Assembly: GCA_030145845.1 (NCBI GenBank)
Contig: JAIXHJ010000002.1
Location: forward strand, 372,001-436,000
Direction: 5' to 3'
DNA: 64,000 nt
Source of the DNA: Pseudomonadota bacterium
GTDB lineage: Bacteria > Pseudomonadota > Gammaproteobacteria > Pseudomonadales > Oceanobacteraceae
Shown here: in pieces, positions 34,581-41,321 of the stretch
Layout: every line of letters begins with the position of its first letter
Position numbering within the stretch: position 1 is the first letter of the stretch
Notes under the pieces: generated by a model
What the model was told of the DNA's origin: nothing
Database searches by the model: none
What the model saw: only the letters and a program-made list of their open reading frames with translations
Translations under genes and position numbers: made by a program

Positions 34581-36149
34581 ATGAGTGAGCATGATCAGCC
34601 GGATATTCAGTCCGGCCTGTTTAGTGAGTTATGGAAGAACTCTCCCGATAATATGTTTCTGCTGCGTGTCGCTGACGATGATTATTACATTGTCAGCACC
34701 AATCATGCGCAGCAGCAGACCGTGGATCTCAGCCATGTGGATATGCATGGCAGAGCCCTGAAGGAAGCCCTGCCGCCGGCCCTGTATGAGCTGGTGGTGC
34801 CGAATTATGACCGCTGCGTTGCCAGCGGTGAGCCACAGCAGTATGAAGAAACCGAGCAGCTGACCAGCGCTGACGGCAGTCAGTGCTACTGGAGCACCAT
34901 GCTCTCCCCGGTGTTTGATGAGCAGCAACGGGTGGCATTTATTTTCGGTATTTCGCGCAATATCACGCCGCTGAAACAGGCTCAGGCCCGGGCGGAAAAG
35001 GCAGCCCGTGAGGCAGAAAAAGCCGACCAGGTGAAAACCACCTTTCTGGCGAACATGAGCCATGAAATGCGCACACCGCTGAACGGTATCCAGTCGGCGG
35101 CTGAGTTGCTGGCTGAAATCAGCGCGCAGCCGGAACAGCATGAACTCTGTCAGCTGATCCGCCGCTCGGCCGAAGCCCTGACGCGGCTGACCAGCGACAT
35201 TCTCGAATACGCCAAAATGGATGCCGGTGCCCTGCGGCTGGAAAATAAAGACTTTTCCCTGCAGGAGGTCTGCCGCGATGTCAGTATGCTGCTGCGTCCG
35301 GCGGCGGTGAAAAAACAGCTCGATTTCCGCATCACGCAGGAAGATGGCCTGCCGGCACGGCTGCACGGTGATGCCGGACGGCTGAAGCAGGTGCTGCTCA
35401 ACCTGACGGCCAATGCCATTAAATTTACCACCCACGGTGCGGTTCATATTCATATTGAAAAAGCGGCAGCCAATAATGGCGTGACCGTACTCAATTTCAG
35501 CGTGACGGATACCGGCATCGGCATCCGCGAGGATGACCTTGAGCGCCTGTTCCTGCCGTTCAGTCAGATTGATGATTCCACCACCCGTCACTATGAGGGT
35601 ACCGGGCTGGGCCTGGCGATCAGTAAGTATCTGACCGAAAAAATGGGGGGCCGTATCAGCGTCCGCAGTGTTGCCGGGGAAGGCTCGGTGTTTGCTTTTT
35701 CATTGCCGTTTACGGCGGCGACCGGCAGCGCAGTGCCAGCGACAGCCGTGCCGGTCACACAGGGACTGGCTGGGCTGAAAGTCCTGCTGGTGGAAGACAA
35801 CACCACCAATCAGATTGTGATGGAGCAGATGCTGGGCAATGCCGGGCTGGCTGTGGACGTGGCCGCCAACGGCCGGCAGGCACTGAAACTCTGTACGCAG
35901 CAGACGTTTGATCTGGTGCTGATGGACTGGCATATGCCGGTGATGGACGGGCTGGAATGCACACGTGCGCTGCGCCGGTTATCGCCGGCGTGGGAAAAAA
36001 TTCCGGTGATCGGCCTGACCGCGGATGTGATGAGTCAGGATATGGCAGAGTTTACCCGTGCCGGCATGAATGATGTGATCACCAAACCGGTACGGCGGCG
36101 GGAGCTGCTGGATAAAATGGCGGCGGTGCTGGCAGCAGAAACGGCCTGA
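34581..36149 (+). CDS. Hybrid sensor kinase (PAS, HisKA, HATPase, receiver)
   Basis: The 522-residue cytoplasmic protein has a PAS domain at about 15-140, then HisKA with H161 in 'FLANMSHEMRTPLNGIQ', an ATPase domain (N box LTANAIKF, then DTGIGI and GTGLGLAIS), and a receiver with D449 in 'LVLMDWHMPVMDG'. There is no output or HPt domain. The start at 34581 has AGGAA upstream; an in-frame ATG 35 codons earlier encodes an unconserved extension. It ends 103 bases before a purine-type binding-protein gene, which may or may not mean a functional link. Confidence 0.86.
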   Translation: MSEHDQPDIQSGLFSELWKNSPDNMFLLRVADDDYYIVSTNHAQQQTVDLSHVDMHGRALKEALPPALYELVVPNYDRCVASGEPQQYEETEQLTSADGSQCYWSTMLSPVFDEQQRVAFIFGISRNITPLKQAQARAEKAAREAEKADQVKTTFLANMSHEMRTPLNGIQSAAELLAEISAQPEQHELCQLIRRSAEALTRLTSDILEYAKMDAGALRLENKDFSLQEVCRDVSMLLRPAAVKKQLDFRITQEDGLPARLHGDAGRLKQVLLNLTANAIKFTTHGAVHIHIEKAAANNGVTVLNFSVTDTGIGIREDDLERLFLPFSQIDDSTTRHYEGTGLGLAISKYLTEKMGGRISVRSVAGEGSVFAFSLPFTAATGSAVPATAVPVTQGLAGLKVLLVEDNTTNQIVMEQMLGNAGLAVDVAANGRQALKLCTQQTFDLVLMDWHMPVMDGLECTRALRRLSPAWEKIPVIGLTADVMSQDMAEFTRAGMNDVITKPVRRRELLDKMAAVLAAETA

Positions 36150-36252
36150 TCGTTTGCCGCCATTGTGCGGCGGCTGTAGGCTGCCGTACTGGTTTCAGGT
36201 CTGAGCCTCTGACACACTGGCCGGGCGAAGACAGCTGTCCGGGACCCAGATC

Positions 36253-37215
36253 ATGTACAAGACAATCATCCGCCTGACGTTATGGCTGCTGCTGGCGGGC
36301 AGTAGCGCACTGCAGGCAGCGGAAAAGGTGATCTTTACCACCAACTGGTACGCCCAGGCTGAACACGGTGGTTTTTATCAGGCCAAAGCCAGCGGTATTT
36401 ATGCTCACTACGGGCTCGATGTGGACATCAGAATGGGTGGGCCGCAGGTCAACGGTCTGCAGCTGCTGGCGGCCGGTAAAACCGACTTTCTGATGGGCGT
36501 ACCCATGAGTACGGTGCATGCGGTGGCGGAAGGCGTACCTGTGGTCGCGGTGGCGGCGACATTCCAGAAAGACCCGGTGGTGGTGATTGCTCATCCGGGG
36601 GTTCACAGCCTGCAGGAAATCGCTGCAGAAAAACTCGATTTTTACCGCTCACCGTCCGCCGCTAGCAGCTATTTTCCCTGGCTGAAAAAGCGGTTCGGTT
36701 TCAGCGACAGTATGAGCCGGCCTTATAATTTCAGCGTCACCCCGTTTCTGGTTAATCCCCGCTCCGCCCAGCAGGGGCTGGTGACCTCTGAGCCTTTTGC
36801 CATCCGGCAGGCCGGGGTAACACCAGCGCTGTTCCTGCTGGCGGATGAGGGATATCCGCCCTATGCCGAAACCATTGAAACCAGCCGTCGTCTGCTGGCA
36901 GAAAAACCGGATGTTGTGCGGCGTTTTGTGGCGGCATCCATGCAGGGCTGGGTCAGCTATCTGGATAATCCGCAGGCAGGCAATGCCCTGATTAAGCAGG
37001 ATAATCCGCAGATGACGGATGAGCAGCTGGCCTTTGGCGTAAACACCCTGAAGGAATACGGTATTGTGCTTGGCGGCGATGCTGCACAGCATGGCCCTGG
37101 TGTCATGACCCACGCACGCTGGCAGGAACTGTATGACTTTATGACCGCCGCGGGTCTGCTGGCAAAGGATGTGGATATCCGTCAGGTTTATTCGCTGGAT
37201 TTTGCCGGCCACTGA
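36253..37215 (+). CDS. NMT1/THI5-like ABC substrate-binding protein, orphan copy
   Basis: The 320-residue secreted protein has a signal peptide (MYKTIIRLTLWLLLAGSSALQA). The mature part starts AEKVIFTTNWYAQAEHGGFYQAKASGIYAHYGLDVDIRMGGPQVNGLQLL, the SsuA/NMT1 pattern. It is a clear paralogue of the protein at 42094-43089 but has no ABC partner next to it. It probably shares that permease and ATPase, perhaps with different ligand preference. The locus suggests a purine ligand; the NMT1 label itself comes from thiamine-precursor homologues and is not informative about the substrate here. Confidence 0.85.
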   Translation: MYKTIIRLTLWLLLAGSSALQAAEKVIFTTNWYAQAEHGGFYQAKASGIYAHYGLDVDIRMGGPQVNGLQLLAAGKTDFLMGVPMSTVHAVAEGVPVVAVAATFQKDPVVVIAHPGVHSLQEIAAEKLDFYRSPSAASSYFPWLKKRFGFSDSMSRPYNFSVTPFLVNPRSAQQGLVTSEPFAIRQAGVTPALFLLADEGYPPYAETIETSRRLLAEKPDVVRRFVAASMQGWVSYLDNPQAGNALIKQDNPQMTDEQLAFGVNTLKEYGIVLGGDAAQHGPGVMTHARWQELYDFMTAAGLLAKDVDIRQVYSLDFAGH

Positions 37216-37373
37216 TGCGGACCTGTGCCCGCGGGCGGGGGCAATGGATTCTGCGCCTGCGGGCCTCGGTTCTCCGGTGATGACTGGTTCTTTTTTATAA
37301 GATATTTTCCGACACGTTTTCTTTTCCTGTCTTATCGGGTGGTTTGTGCGGCACTGCAGACAGGCTCTGTGGT

Positions 37374-37401
37374 GGAATACCTGACATTCGTCGGGTATTC
37401 C
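37374..37401. repeat. Hairpin upstream of the YopT-like gene
   Basis: GGAATACCTGA pairs with TCGGGTATTCC around a six-base loop: 11 pairs with one G-T. It is in the 244-base gap between the binding-protein gene and the next gene. It lacks a T-run, so it looks more like an operator or mRNA structure than a terminator. The rest of 37216-37459 shows no other clear feature. Confidence 0.55.
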
Positions 37402-37459
37402 GGCGGCGGATTTCCTCCGATAGTGATGGCTTTGATGGTCAAGGGCAAAGGAGACGGTT

Positions 37460-38077
37460 ATGGGGATTACCAGAGCAGATTATGAAAATCAGGACCTGAT
37501 GGGCTGGACCGGTTACTGGAGTTTTAATCAGGCGGCAACCGGTGTGCTCAGCAATGCAGCGCTGGGTTTTGGCCTCTGCCTTCCTCTGTCCTGTAAATGG
37601 ATTGTTCTGGCGAAAAAATCGGATAAATATTTCTCGGAACTGAATAAGCCCTTACTGGACAACTATGTGACCGAGTGTGCCGGAGTAATCGGACCGAACA
37701 TGAAGGGGAATCAGGATAAGGCGCTGGAATGGATGAAGAATCAGAGTGTCCATCCGATCGGCCGCACGCAAAAAAACAGAAGCCTGCACATGCTGAAAGC
37801 GGTTACGGTGGCTTTTACCAATGCCCATCTGTTGTTTGTGATTAAGGAATACGACCAGCAGAATGACCGCGGAATCGAAGGCCACGCGATTGCCCTGCAG
37901 CTGGGTACCAGTGAAAACAGCACCGGTCTGCTGTCGGTTGACAGCGTTGTCTTTGATCCTAATTACGGTGAATTTACCTTCCCCACCACAGAAAAAGCCA
38001 TCGACTTTGTGATGTTGCTGCTGGGCTGTGATACCTATAAGAAATTCAACCGCTTTGATTTTATTAACTTTAACTGA
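37460..38077 (+). CDS. Putative YopT-type (C58-like) cysteine peptidase
   Basis: The 205-residue protein starts after AAAGGAGAC at a good distance. Three segments match the order and context of the C58 catalytic triad: C40 in 'GFGLCLPLSCKWI', H142 in 'GIEGHAIALQL' and D166 in 'VVFDPNYGEFTF'. Spacing (102 and 24 residues) is near that of YopT and AvrPphB. There is no signal peptide or membrane span. C45 is an alternative nucleophile. G+C by hand count of sampled lines is about 50%, lower than its neighbours, and Lys/Asn content is raised, suggesting transfer. Known relatives are injected effectors or toxin domains; no secretion or immunity gene is adjacent, so the role here is open. Confidence 0.6.
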   Translation: MGITRADYENQDLMGWTGYWSFNQAATGVLSNAALGFGLCLPLSCKWIVLAKKSDKYFSELNKPLLDNYVTECAGVIGPNMKGNQDKALEWMKNQSVHPIGRTQKNRSLHMLKAVTVAFTNAHLLFVIKEYDQQNDRGIEGHAIALQLGTSENSTGLLSVDSVVFDPNYGEFTFPTTEKAIDFVMLLLGCDTYKKFNRFDFINFN

Positions 38078-38132
38078 CCGGTTTCTGCCCGCGCTAAAGA
38101 TGGCGCGGGCAGATAGATGGTTTAATCCGCTA

Positions 38133-39491
38133 TCAGCGGACTTTTGCCAGCAGCTCTGCCACGCCCTGCTGCACATTGGCCACCAGTTCGGCTTCGTCCA
38201 GCCCCTTCACTGAACCGTTCTCCACGACCGGTTTACCCTGAATAAAGCTGTATTTGATTTCCACCGGTTCACCACATAACAGAGGTGCTTCCAGCTGCGC
38301 ATGCACACCGGCAAAGCGTGGTTTATCGGTATTGTACAGCACGATATCGGCCGCCTTGCCGGTTTTAATTTCACCTGTGCCGGTTAAACCGAGCAGCCCG
38401 GCGCCATTTTTTGTCGCCCATTCAATGGCCATCGCGGCGGTGGTGGCTTCAGCATTTTTCTGTGCGGCACGGTGAATCAGCCAGGCCAGGTTGGCCTCCT
38501 GCAGCATGGAACCGGATTCCGCTGAGGCCGAACCGTCAACGCCAAGGGTGATGTTCATACCGGCGTCCTGCATTGCCAGTGCCGGCGCTATACCGCTGCC
38601 AAGGCGGCAGTTGGAGGTCGGGCAATGGGCGATGCCGGTGCCGCTTTCGGCCAGCTTCTTAATCACATAATCATCAGACCACACCAGGTGGGCGAACCAC
38701 ACATCATCGCCGAGCCAGTTGCATTTTTCAGCGTAATCAATGGCGCGCATACCGAAGTTATTTTTTGCCGCGATTTCGTCGAATTCCACTTCCAGTAAAT
38801 GGGAATGCAGTTTTAAATTCTGGCTGCGGGCGTAGTCAGCACAGGCTTTCAGGTCATTTTCGGTGGAGGAATGAATAAAACTGGTTGGTGCGACCACCAG
38901 TTTCCGCATCGCCATCCCACCGTCCTGATGGTAGCGCGTCCGGCTGGCGTCCATACGGCTGATGATCTGGTCGATGGACTCCGGCTCAATGGTGGCATTT
39001 TTCATACCGCGGTGAGAGCCTTTGGTGGTGGTGCTGCCGCGGCACAGTACCAGCCGGATACCCAGTTCGTCTGCCGCCTGCCAGACTGCGTCTTCCGTTT
39101 CCGGGGTGGACGCGGCGTGATAAAGATAATGATGGTCGGCGCAGGTGGTGGCACCGGAGCGCAGCAGTTCATACAGACCGAGGCGGGCGCTGTGGTACAT
39201 CAGTTCCGGTGAAATACTGGGCCAGAAACGGAAGGGCACGGATGCCAGCCAGTCATCCAGACCGTGGTTGAGGCCGGCAGGAATACCTTTTAAGACCGAC
39301 TGAAATAAATGATGGTGGGTGTTCACCATGCCCGGATAAATCACGCAGCCACTGGCATCAATGGGCGTTTCATCGGCCGCCGGGATAAGGCCGCGGCCCA
39401 GTTCAGTGATCAGGCCATCGCGGATACGGATATCGCTGATATCAGGGGTGTCGCTGAATACCGCACGGGCATTCTGAATGAGATAGTGCAT
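38133..39491 (-). CDS. 8-oxoguanine deaminase (amidohydrolase)
   Basis: The 452-residue amidohydrolase has the metal motif 'PGMVNTHHHLFQSVLKG', then 'HSHLLE', 'WFAHLVW' and 'VDGSASAESGSMLQE'. These, the length and the 'CRGSTTTKGSHRG' segment resemble Pseudomonas aeruginosa PA0142-type 8-oxoguanine deaminases, which convert 8-oxoguanine to urate. It is also near hydroxyatrazine-type deaminases, so the exact substrate is inferred. The neighbouring guanine deaminase and purine-type transporter support a purine role. Its start codon is under a structured RNA element described separately, with the ribosome site AAGGAG at 39497-39502. Confidence 0.82.
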   Translation of the reverse strand: MHYLIQNARAVFSDTPDISDIRIRDGLITELGRGLIPAADETPIDASGCVIYPGMVNTHHHLFQSVLKGIPAGLNHGLDDWLASVPFRFWPSISPELMYHSARLGLYELLRSGATTCADHHYLYHAASTPETEDAVWQAADELGIRLVLCRGSTTTKGSHRGMKNATIEPESIDQIISRMDASRTRYHQDGGMAMRKLVVAPTSFIHSSTENDLKACADYARSQNLKLHSHLLEVEFDEIAAKNNFGMRAIDYAEKCNWLGDDVWFAHLVWSDDYVIKKLAESGTGIAHCPTSNCRLGSGIAPALAMQDAGMNITLGVDGSASAESGSMLQEANLAWLIHRAAQKNAEATTAAMAIEWATKNGAGLLGLTGTGEIKTGKAADIVLYNTDKPRFAGVHAQLEAPLLCGEPVEIKYSFIQGKPVVENGSVKGLDEAELVANVQQGVAELLAKVR

Positions 39492-39495
39492 GGAT

Positions 39496-39555
39496 GCTCC
39501 TTAACGTCAGGCAGCATCCGCACTGTGCGAGAGTAGTGAGATGCCCCCTAAGAGC
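39496..39555 (-). promoter_or_regulatory. Shine-Dalgarno sequestering pairing before the deaminase gene
   Basis: On the minus strand GCTCTTA (39555-39549) can pair with TAAGGAGC (39503-39496) with one bulged G, hiding the AAGGAG ribosome site five bases before the ATG. GCTC is also the 3' strand of the closing helix of the RNA motif at 39552-39590, so the two structures exclude each other. Inside this pairing are nested stems GCATC/GATGC and CGCA/TGCG. Confidence 0.6.
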
Positions 39556-39590
39556 AATGTCCCGGACCTGGGCCCTGACCGCTTCTACTC
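39552..39590 (-). ncRNA. Structured RNA motif copy 1, riboswitch-like, facing the deaminase
   Basis: This 39-base minus-strand element starts GAGTAGAAGCGGTCAG and ends GGGACATTGCTC, enclosing a short variable hairpin (GGGC/GTCC). Two further copies lie on the plus strand in the same intergenic region. The closing helix is GAGTAG with TTGCTC. The three copies keep both flanks exactly while the apical hairpin changes sequence, the signature of an RNA aptamer. Purine genes on both sides suggest a purine ligand. Size and context fit the NMT1 (xanthine) riboswitch class, but I cannot recite that consensus well enough to confirm it. Confidence 0.7.
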
Positions 39591-39604
39591 TTCTTTCTTT
39601 ATAT

Positions 39605-39619
39605 CCCTGCATGGCAGGG
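39605..39619. repeat. Perfect short hairpin in the deaminase-dioxygenase spacer
   Basis: CCCTGC, loop ATG, GCAGGG. It lies 15 bases upstream of motif copy 1 on the minus strand. The remaining spacer to 39840 holds a weak terminator-like stem near 39684-39708 followed by T5, and must contain the two divergent promoters, which I cannot place. Confidence 0.4.
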
Positions 39620-39845
39620 AATCTGCGCTGAACCCCGCCACCGGGATCCGTAAAAGGATAAGCAAAAAACCGTCCAACCGGATAAACCGGCGCGGCTGCG
39701 GGTTTTTCACCTGTCCATGTGGTCAGGTTTTGTGCCTGAGCGGTTTTACGGGAACCTTTTTGGTGCACAGTCTGCGTCTATGCCGGGCAGCTGCCGGCCG
39801 CAAAGTGCGCTGGCATGGCGTTTACCTCAGCTGGCACAGGGGTTG

Positions 39846-39896
39846 CTACTTCTGCTGCAGATACCCGCAAGGTATCACCTCCATGAGTAGAAGCAG
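39846..39896 (+). promoter_or_regulatory. Alternative stem competing with RNA motif copy 2
   Basis: CTACTTCTGCT (39846-39856) can pair with AGTAGAAGCAG (39886-39896), ten pairs out of eleven including one wobble. It encloses the perfect hairpin GATACC/GGTATC (39860-39876). The 3' arm is the 5' strand of the RNA motif at 39885-39928, so forming this stem would destroy that motif. Confidence 0.5.
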
Positions 39897-39928
39897 TCAG
39901 CGCCGTCAGACGGTCCGGGTCATTGCTC
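39885..39928 (+). ncRNA. Structured RNA motif copy 2 (distal tandem copy), facing the dioxygenase
   Basis: This 44-base element starts GAGTAGAAGCAGTCAG and ends CGGGTCATTGCTC, with the internal hairpin CCGT/ACGG (39903-39913). It shares GGTCCGGG before the 3' flank with copy 1. The closing helix GAGTAG/TTGCTC is conserved. A local stem GCTC/GAGC (39925-39935) would compete with the closing helix. It is followed by a strong ribosome site and a nine-codon reading frame rather than by the dioxygenase start. Confidence 0.7.
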
Positions 39929-39969
39929 ACGGAGCTGGCAGCCCCTGTTCCGGCAGGAGGTGGCAGTTC

Positions 39970-39999
39970 GTGACGATGGCAGGTGTTATTGAACGATAA
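39970..39999 (+). CDS. Possible nine-codon leader peptide
   Basis: A GTG start nine bases after a perfect AGGAGG (39955-39960) opens a frame encoding MTMAGVIER and a TAA. A second in-frame ATG lies two codons in. The AGGAGG can be covered by a CCCCTG...CAGGAGG stem, so this minimal frame could report the state of the upstream RNA copy. It may equally be chance; no homology can be judged at this length. Confidence 0.25.
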   Translation: MTMAGVIER

Positions 40000-40045
40000 C
40001 CCTAACTGTATTCTGCTGTCCTGACATCTGCCGGCTGCCCGACGG

Positions 40046-40084
40046 GAGTAGAAGCGGCAGGCGGTCATCCGCCAGGCATTGCTC
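40046..40084 (+). ncRNA. Structured RNA motif copy 3 (proximal tandem copy), facing the dioxygenase
   Basis: This 39-base element starts GAGTAGAAGCGGCAG and ends AGGCATTGCTC, with apical hairpin GGCGG/CCGCC (40060-40073). The hairpin sequence differs from copies 1 and 2 while pairing is kept. Closing helix: GAGTAG (40046-40051) with TTGCTC (40079-40084). It ends 31 bases before the dioxygenase ATG and directly abuts the Shine-Dalgarno sequestering hairpin. Confidence 0.72.
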
Positions 40085-40109
40085 CAAAGACCCCATTACT
40101 GTCTTGGAG
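40082..40109 (+). promoter_or_regulatory. Shine-Dalgarno sequestering hairpin before the dioxygenase gene
   Basis: CTCCAAAGAC (40082-40091) pairs with GTCTTGGAG (40101-40109), one bulged A, burying the GGAG ribosome site at 40106-40109. CTC at 40082-40084 is also the end of the closing helix of RNA motif copy 3. Ligand-stabilised closing of that helix would open this hairpin and expose the site, giving a translational ON switch (inference from base pairing). Confidence 0.68.
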
Positions 40110-40115
40110 AATCCC

Positions 40116-41120
40116 ATGAGCAAACAAACAACATACGGCTTAAAAGAACTGAATTTTGAGAGCACGATCGGTGGTGAAGGCGGAGAAAATAATCTGCGTG
40201 AAATCCCGGTGATTGATCTGAGCGACTTTGATCAGCGGCGCGAAGAAATCAAGGATCAGTTATGGTTTGCCGCCACCGAAATCGGCTTTTTTCAGTTAAT
40301 CAATCACGGTATTCCCACCGCGGATATTCTCACGGCGTTTGATGCATCTGAGCGTTTCTTTGCCCTGCAGAACCGTGCCAAGGAAGCTTATCCGTTAAAA
40401 GACGGCCTCAATGCCGGCTGGGAATTCAAAGCCCAGGTGCGTCCGTCCACCGGTACCGCTGACCAGAAAGAATCCTATCAGATCACCCTGCCGCATATGG
40501 ATGGACTGTGGCCGAACCAGACGGTGGTGCCGGAATTTCAGCGTATTGTGCTGGATTTTGAATACCGCGCCTGGCAGCTGGGAATGAAAGTATTGTCCTG
40601 CTTTGCTGAAAAACTGGGTTTTGCCACGGATTTCTTTACCAACGCCCACGAACGTTCCTCGGCAGAATATCAGAGCACACTGCGTCTGCTGCATTACCTG
40701 CCGCTGGGTGATGATGTGAAAGCAGAACCGGGTATCTGGCGTGCCGGTGCGCATACTGATTTTGACTGTCTGACCATGGTGTTTCAGAAAGAAGGTCAGG
40801 GTGGTCTGCAGGTCTGCCCGGGTAAGGAAGCGGCGGATGGTTCGCAGGAGTGGACCAGTGTGGTGCCGAAAAATGGCGTCGTGACCTGCAATATCGGCGA
40901 TATGCTGATGCGCTGGAGTGATGACCGGCTGTTATCCACCCTGCACCGGGTACGTATGCCGAAGCCGGAAGAACCGGCAGGGCCGCGTTACAGCATGGCA
41001 TTTTTCTGTCAGGCGAATAAAGACCAGATTATTCAGGGACCGGAGAAAAAATATGAGCCGATCAGTGCCCGTGATTATCTGTTACAGCGTATTAACGCGA
41101 ATTTTTCTGATAAAAAATAA
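40116..41120 (+). CDS. 2-oxoglutarate/Fe(II)-dependent dioxygenase (isopenicillin N synthase family)
   Basis: The 334-residue non-haem iron oxygenase has N-terminal 'IPVIDLSDF' and 'GFFQLINHGIP' segments of the DIOX_N domain. The iron triad is H213-x-D215 (AHTDFDCLT) and H277 (STLHRVRMP), with the 2-oxoglutarate Arg at R291 (GPRYSMAFF). The start at 40116 has GGAG six bases upstream; an in-frame TTG four codons earlier lies within the ribosome site itself. In a locus with two purine deaminases and a purine-type transporter, a purine such as xanthine is a reasonable substrate, but this is inference: known fungal xanthine hydroxylase XanA belongs to a different (TauD) branch. Confidence 0.85.
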   Translation: MSKQTTYGLKELNFESTIGGEGGENNLREIPVIDLSDFDQRREEIKDQLWFAATEIGFFQLINHGIPTADILTAFDASERFFALQNRAKEAYPLKDGLNAGWEFKAQVRPSTGTADQKESYQITLPHMDGLWPNQTVVPEFQRIVLDFEYRAWQLGMKVLSCFAEKLGFATDFFTNAHERSSAEYQSTLRLLHYLPLGDDVKAEPGIWRAGAHTDFDCLTMVFQKEGQGGLQVCPGKEAADGSQEWTSVVPKNGVVTCNIGDMLMRWSDDRLLSTLHRVRMPKPEEPAGPRYSMAFFCQANKDQIIQGPEKKYEPISARDYLLQRINANFSDKK

Positions 41121-41275
41121 ACATTTTTCAGGCGGCAAACGGACAGCACCGGCCTGAATAATATTTCTGAGTGGAGAGTGGTCCGGCAGCGCCGGGCCGG
41201 AGAATGGATTCTTGCCCTCAGATCGGAAGCCTGCGCTGGCTGACTGTGTCAGTCACCGCCGGGCGATGTGATGTC

Positions 41276-41300
41276 CGGTGGTCTGCACTACGGGCCACCG
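41276..41300 (+). repeat. Hairpin in the dioxygenase-wrbA spacer
   Basis: CGGTGGTC pairs with GGCCACCG (one G-T) around a nine-base loop, just before the GGGAG ribosome site of the next gene. The rest of 41121-41275 shows only a small TGAC/GTCA stem; no copy of the RNA motif is present. Confidence 0.5.
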
Positions 41301-41321
41301 CTTTCGATTCTGGGAGATCTG

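Noticed and set aside
36150..36252. Fourth copy of the purine-locus RNA motif before the first binding-protein gene
   Set aside because: GC hairpins exist (GCCGCC/GGCGGC at 36156-36174 and CCGG stems near 36221-36242), but neither GAGTAGAAGC nor CATTGCTC occurs.
37225..37485. 86-codon frame overlapping the start of the YopT-like gene
   Set aside because: No ribosome site, unlikely composition, and it crosses the hairpin and the better supported start at 37460.
39541..39999. 152-codon plus-strand frame between the deaminase and dioxygenase genes
   Set aside because: Its Arg/Cys-rich translation looks random, it starts inside the deaminase leader, and the DNA is explained by structured RNA elements. 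Only its last nine codons have a good ribosome site.
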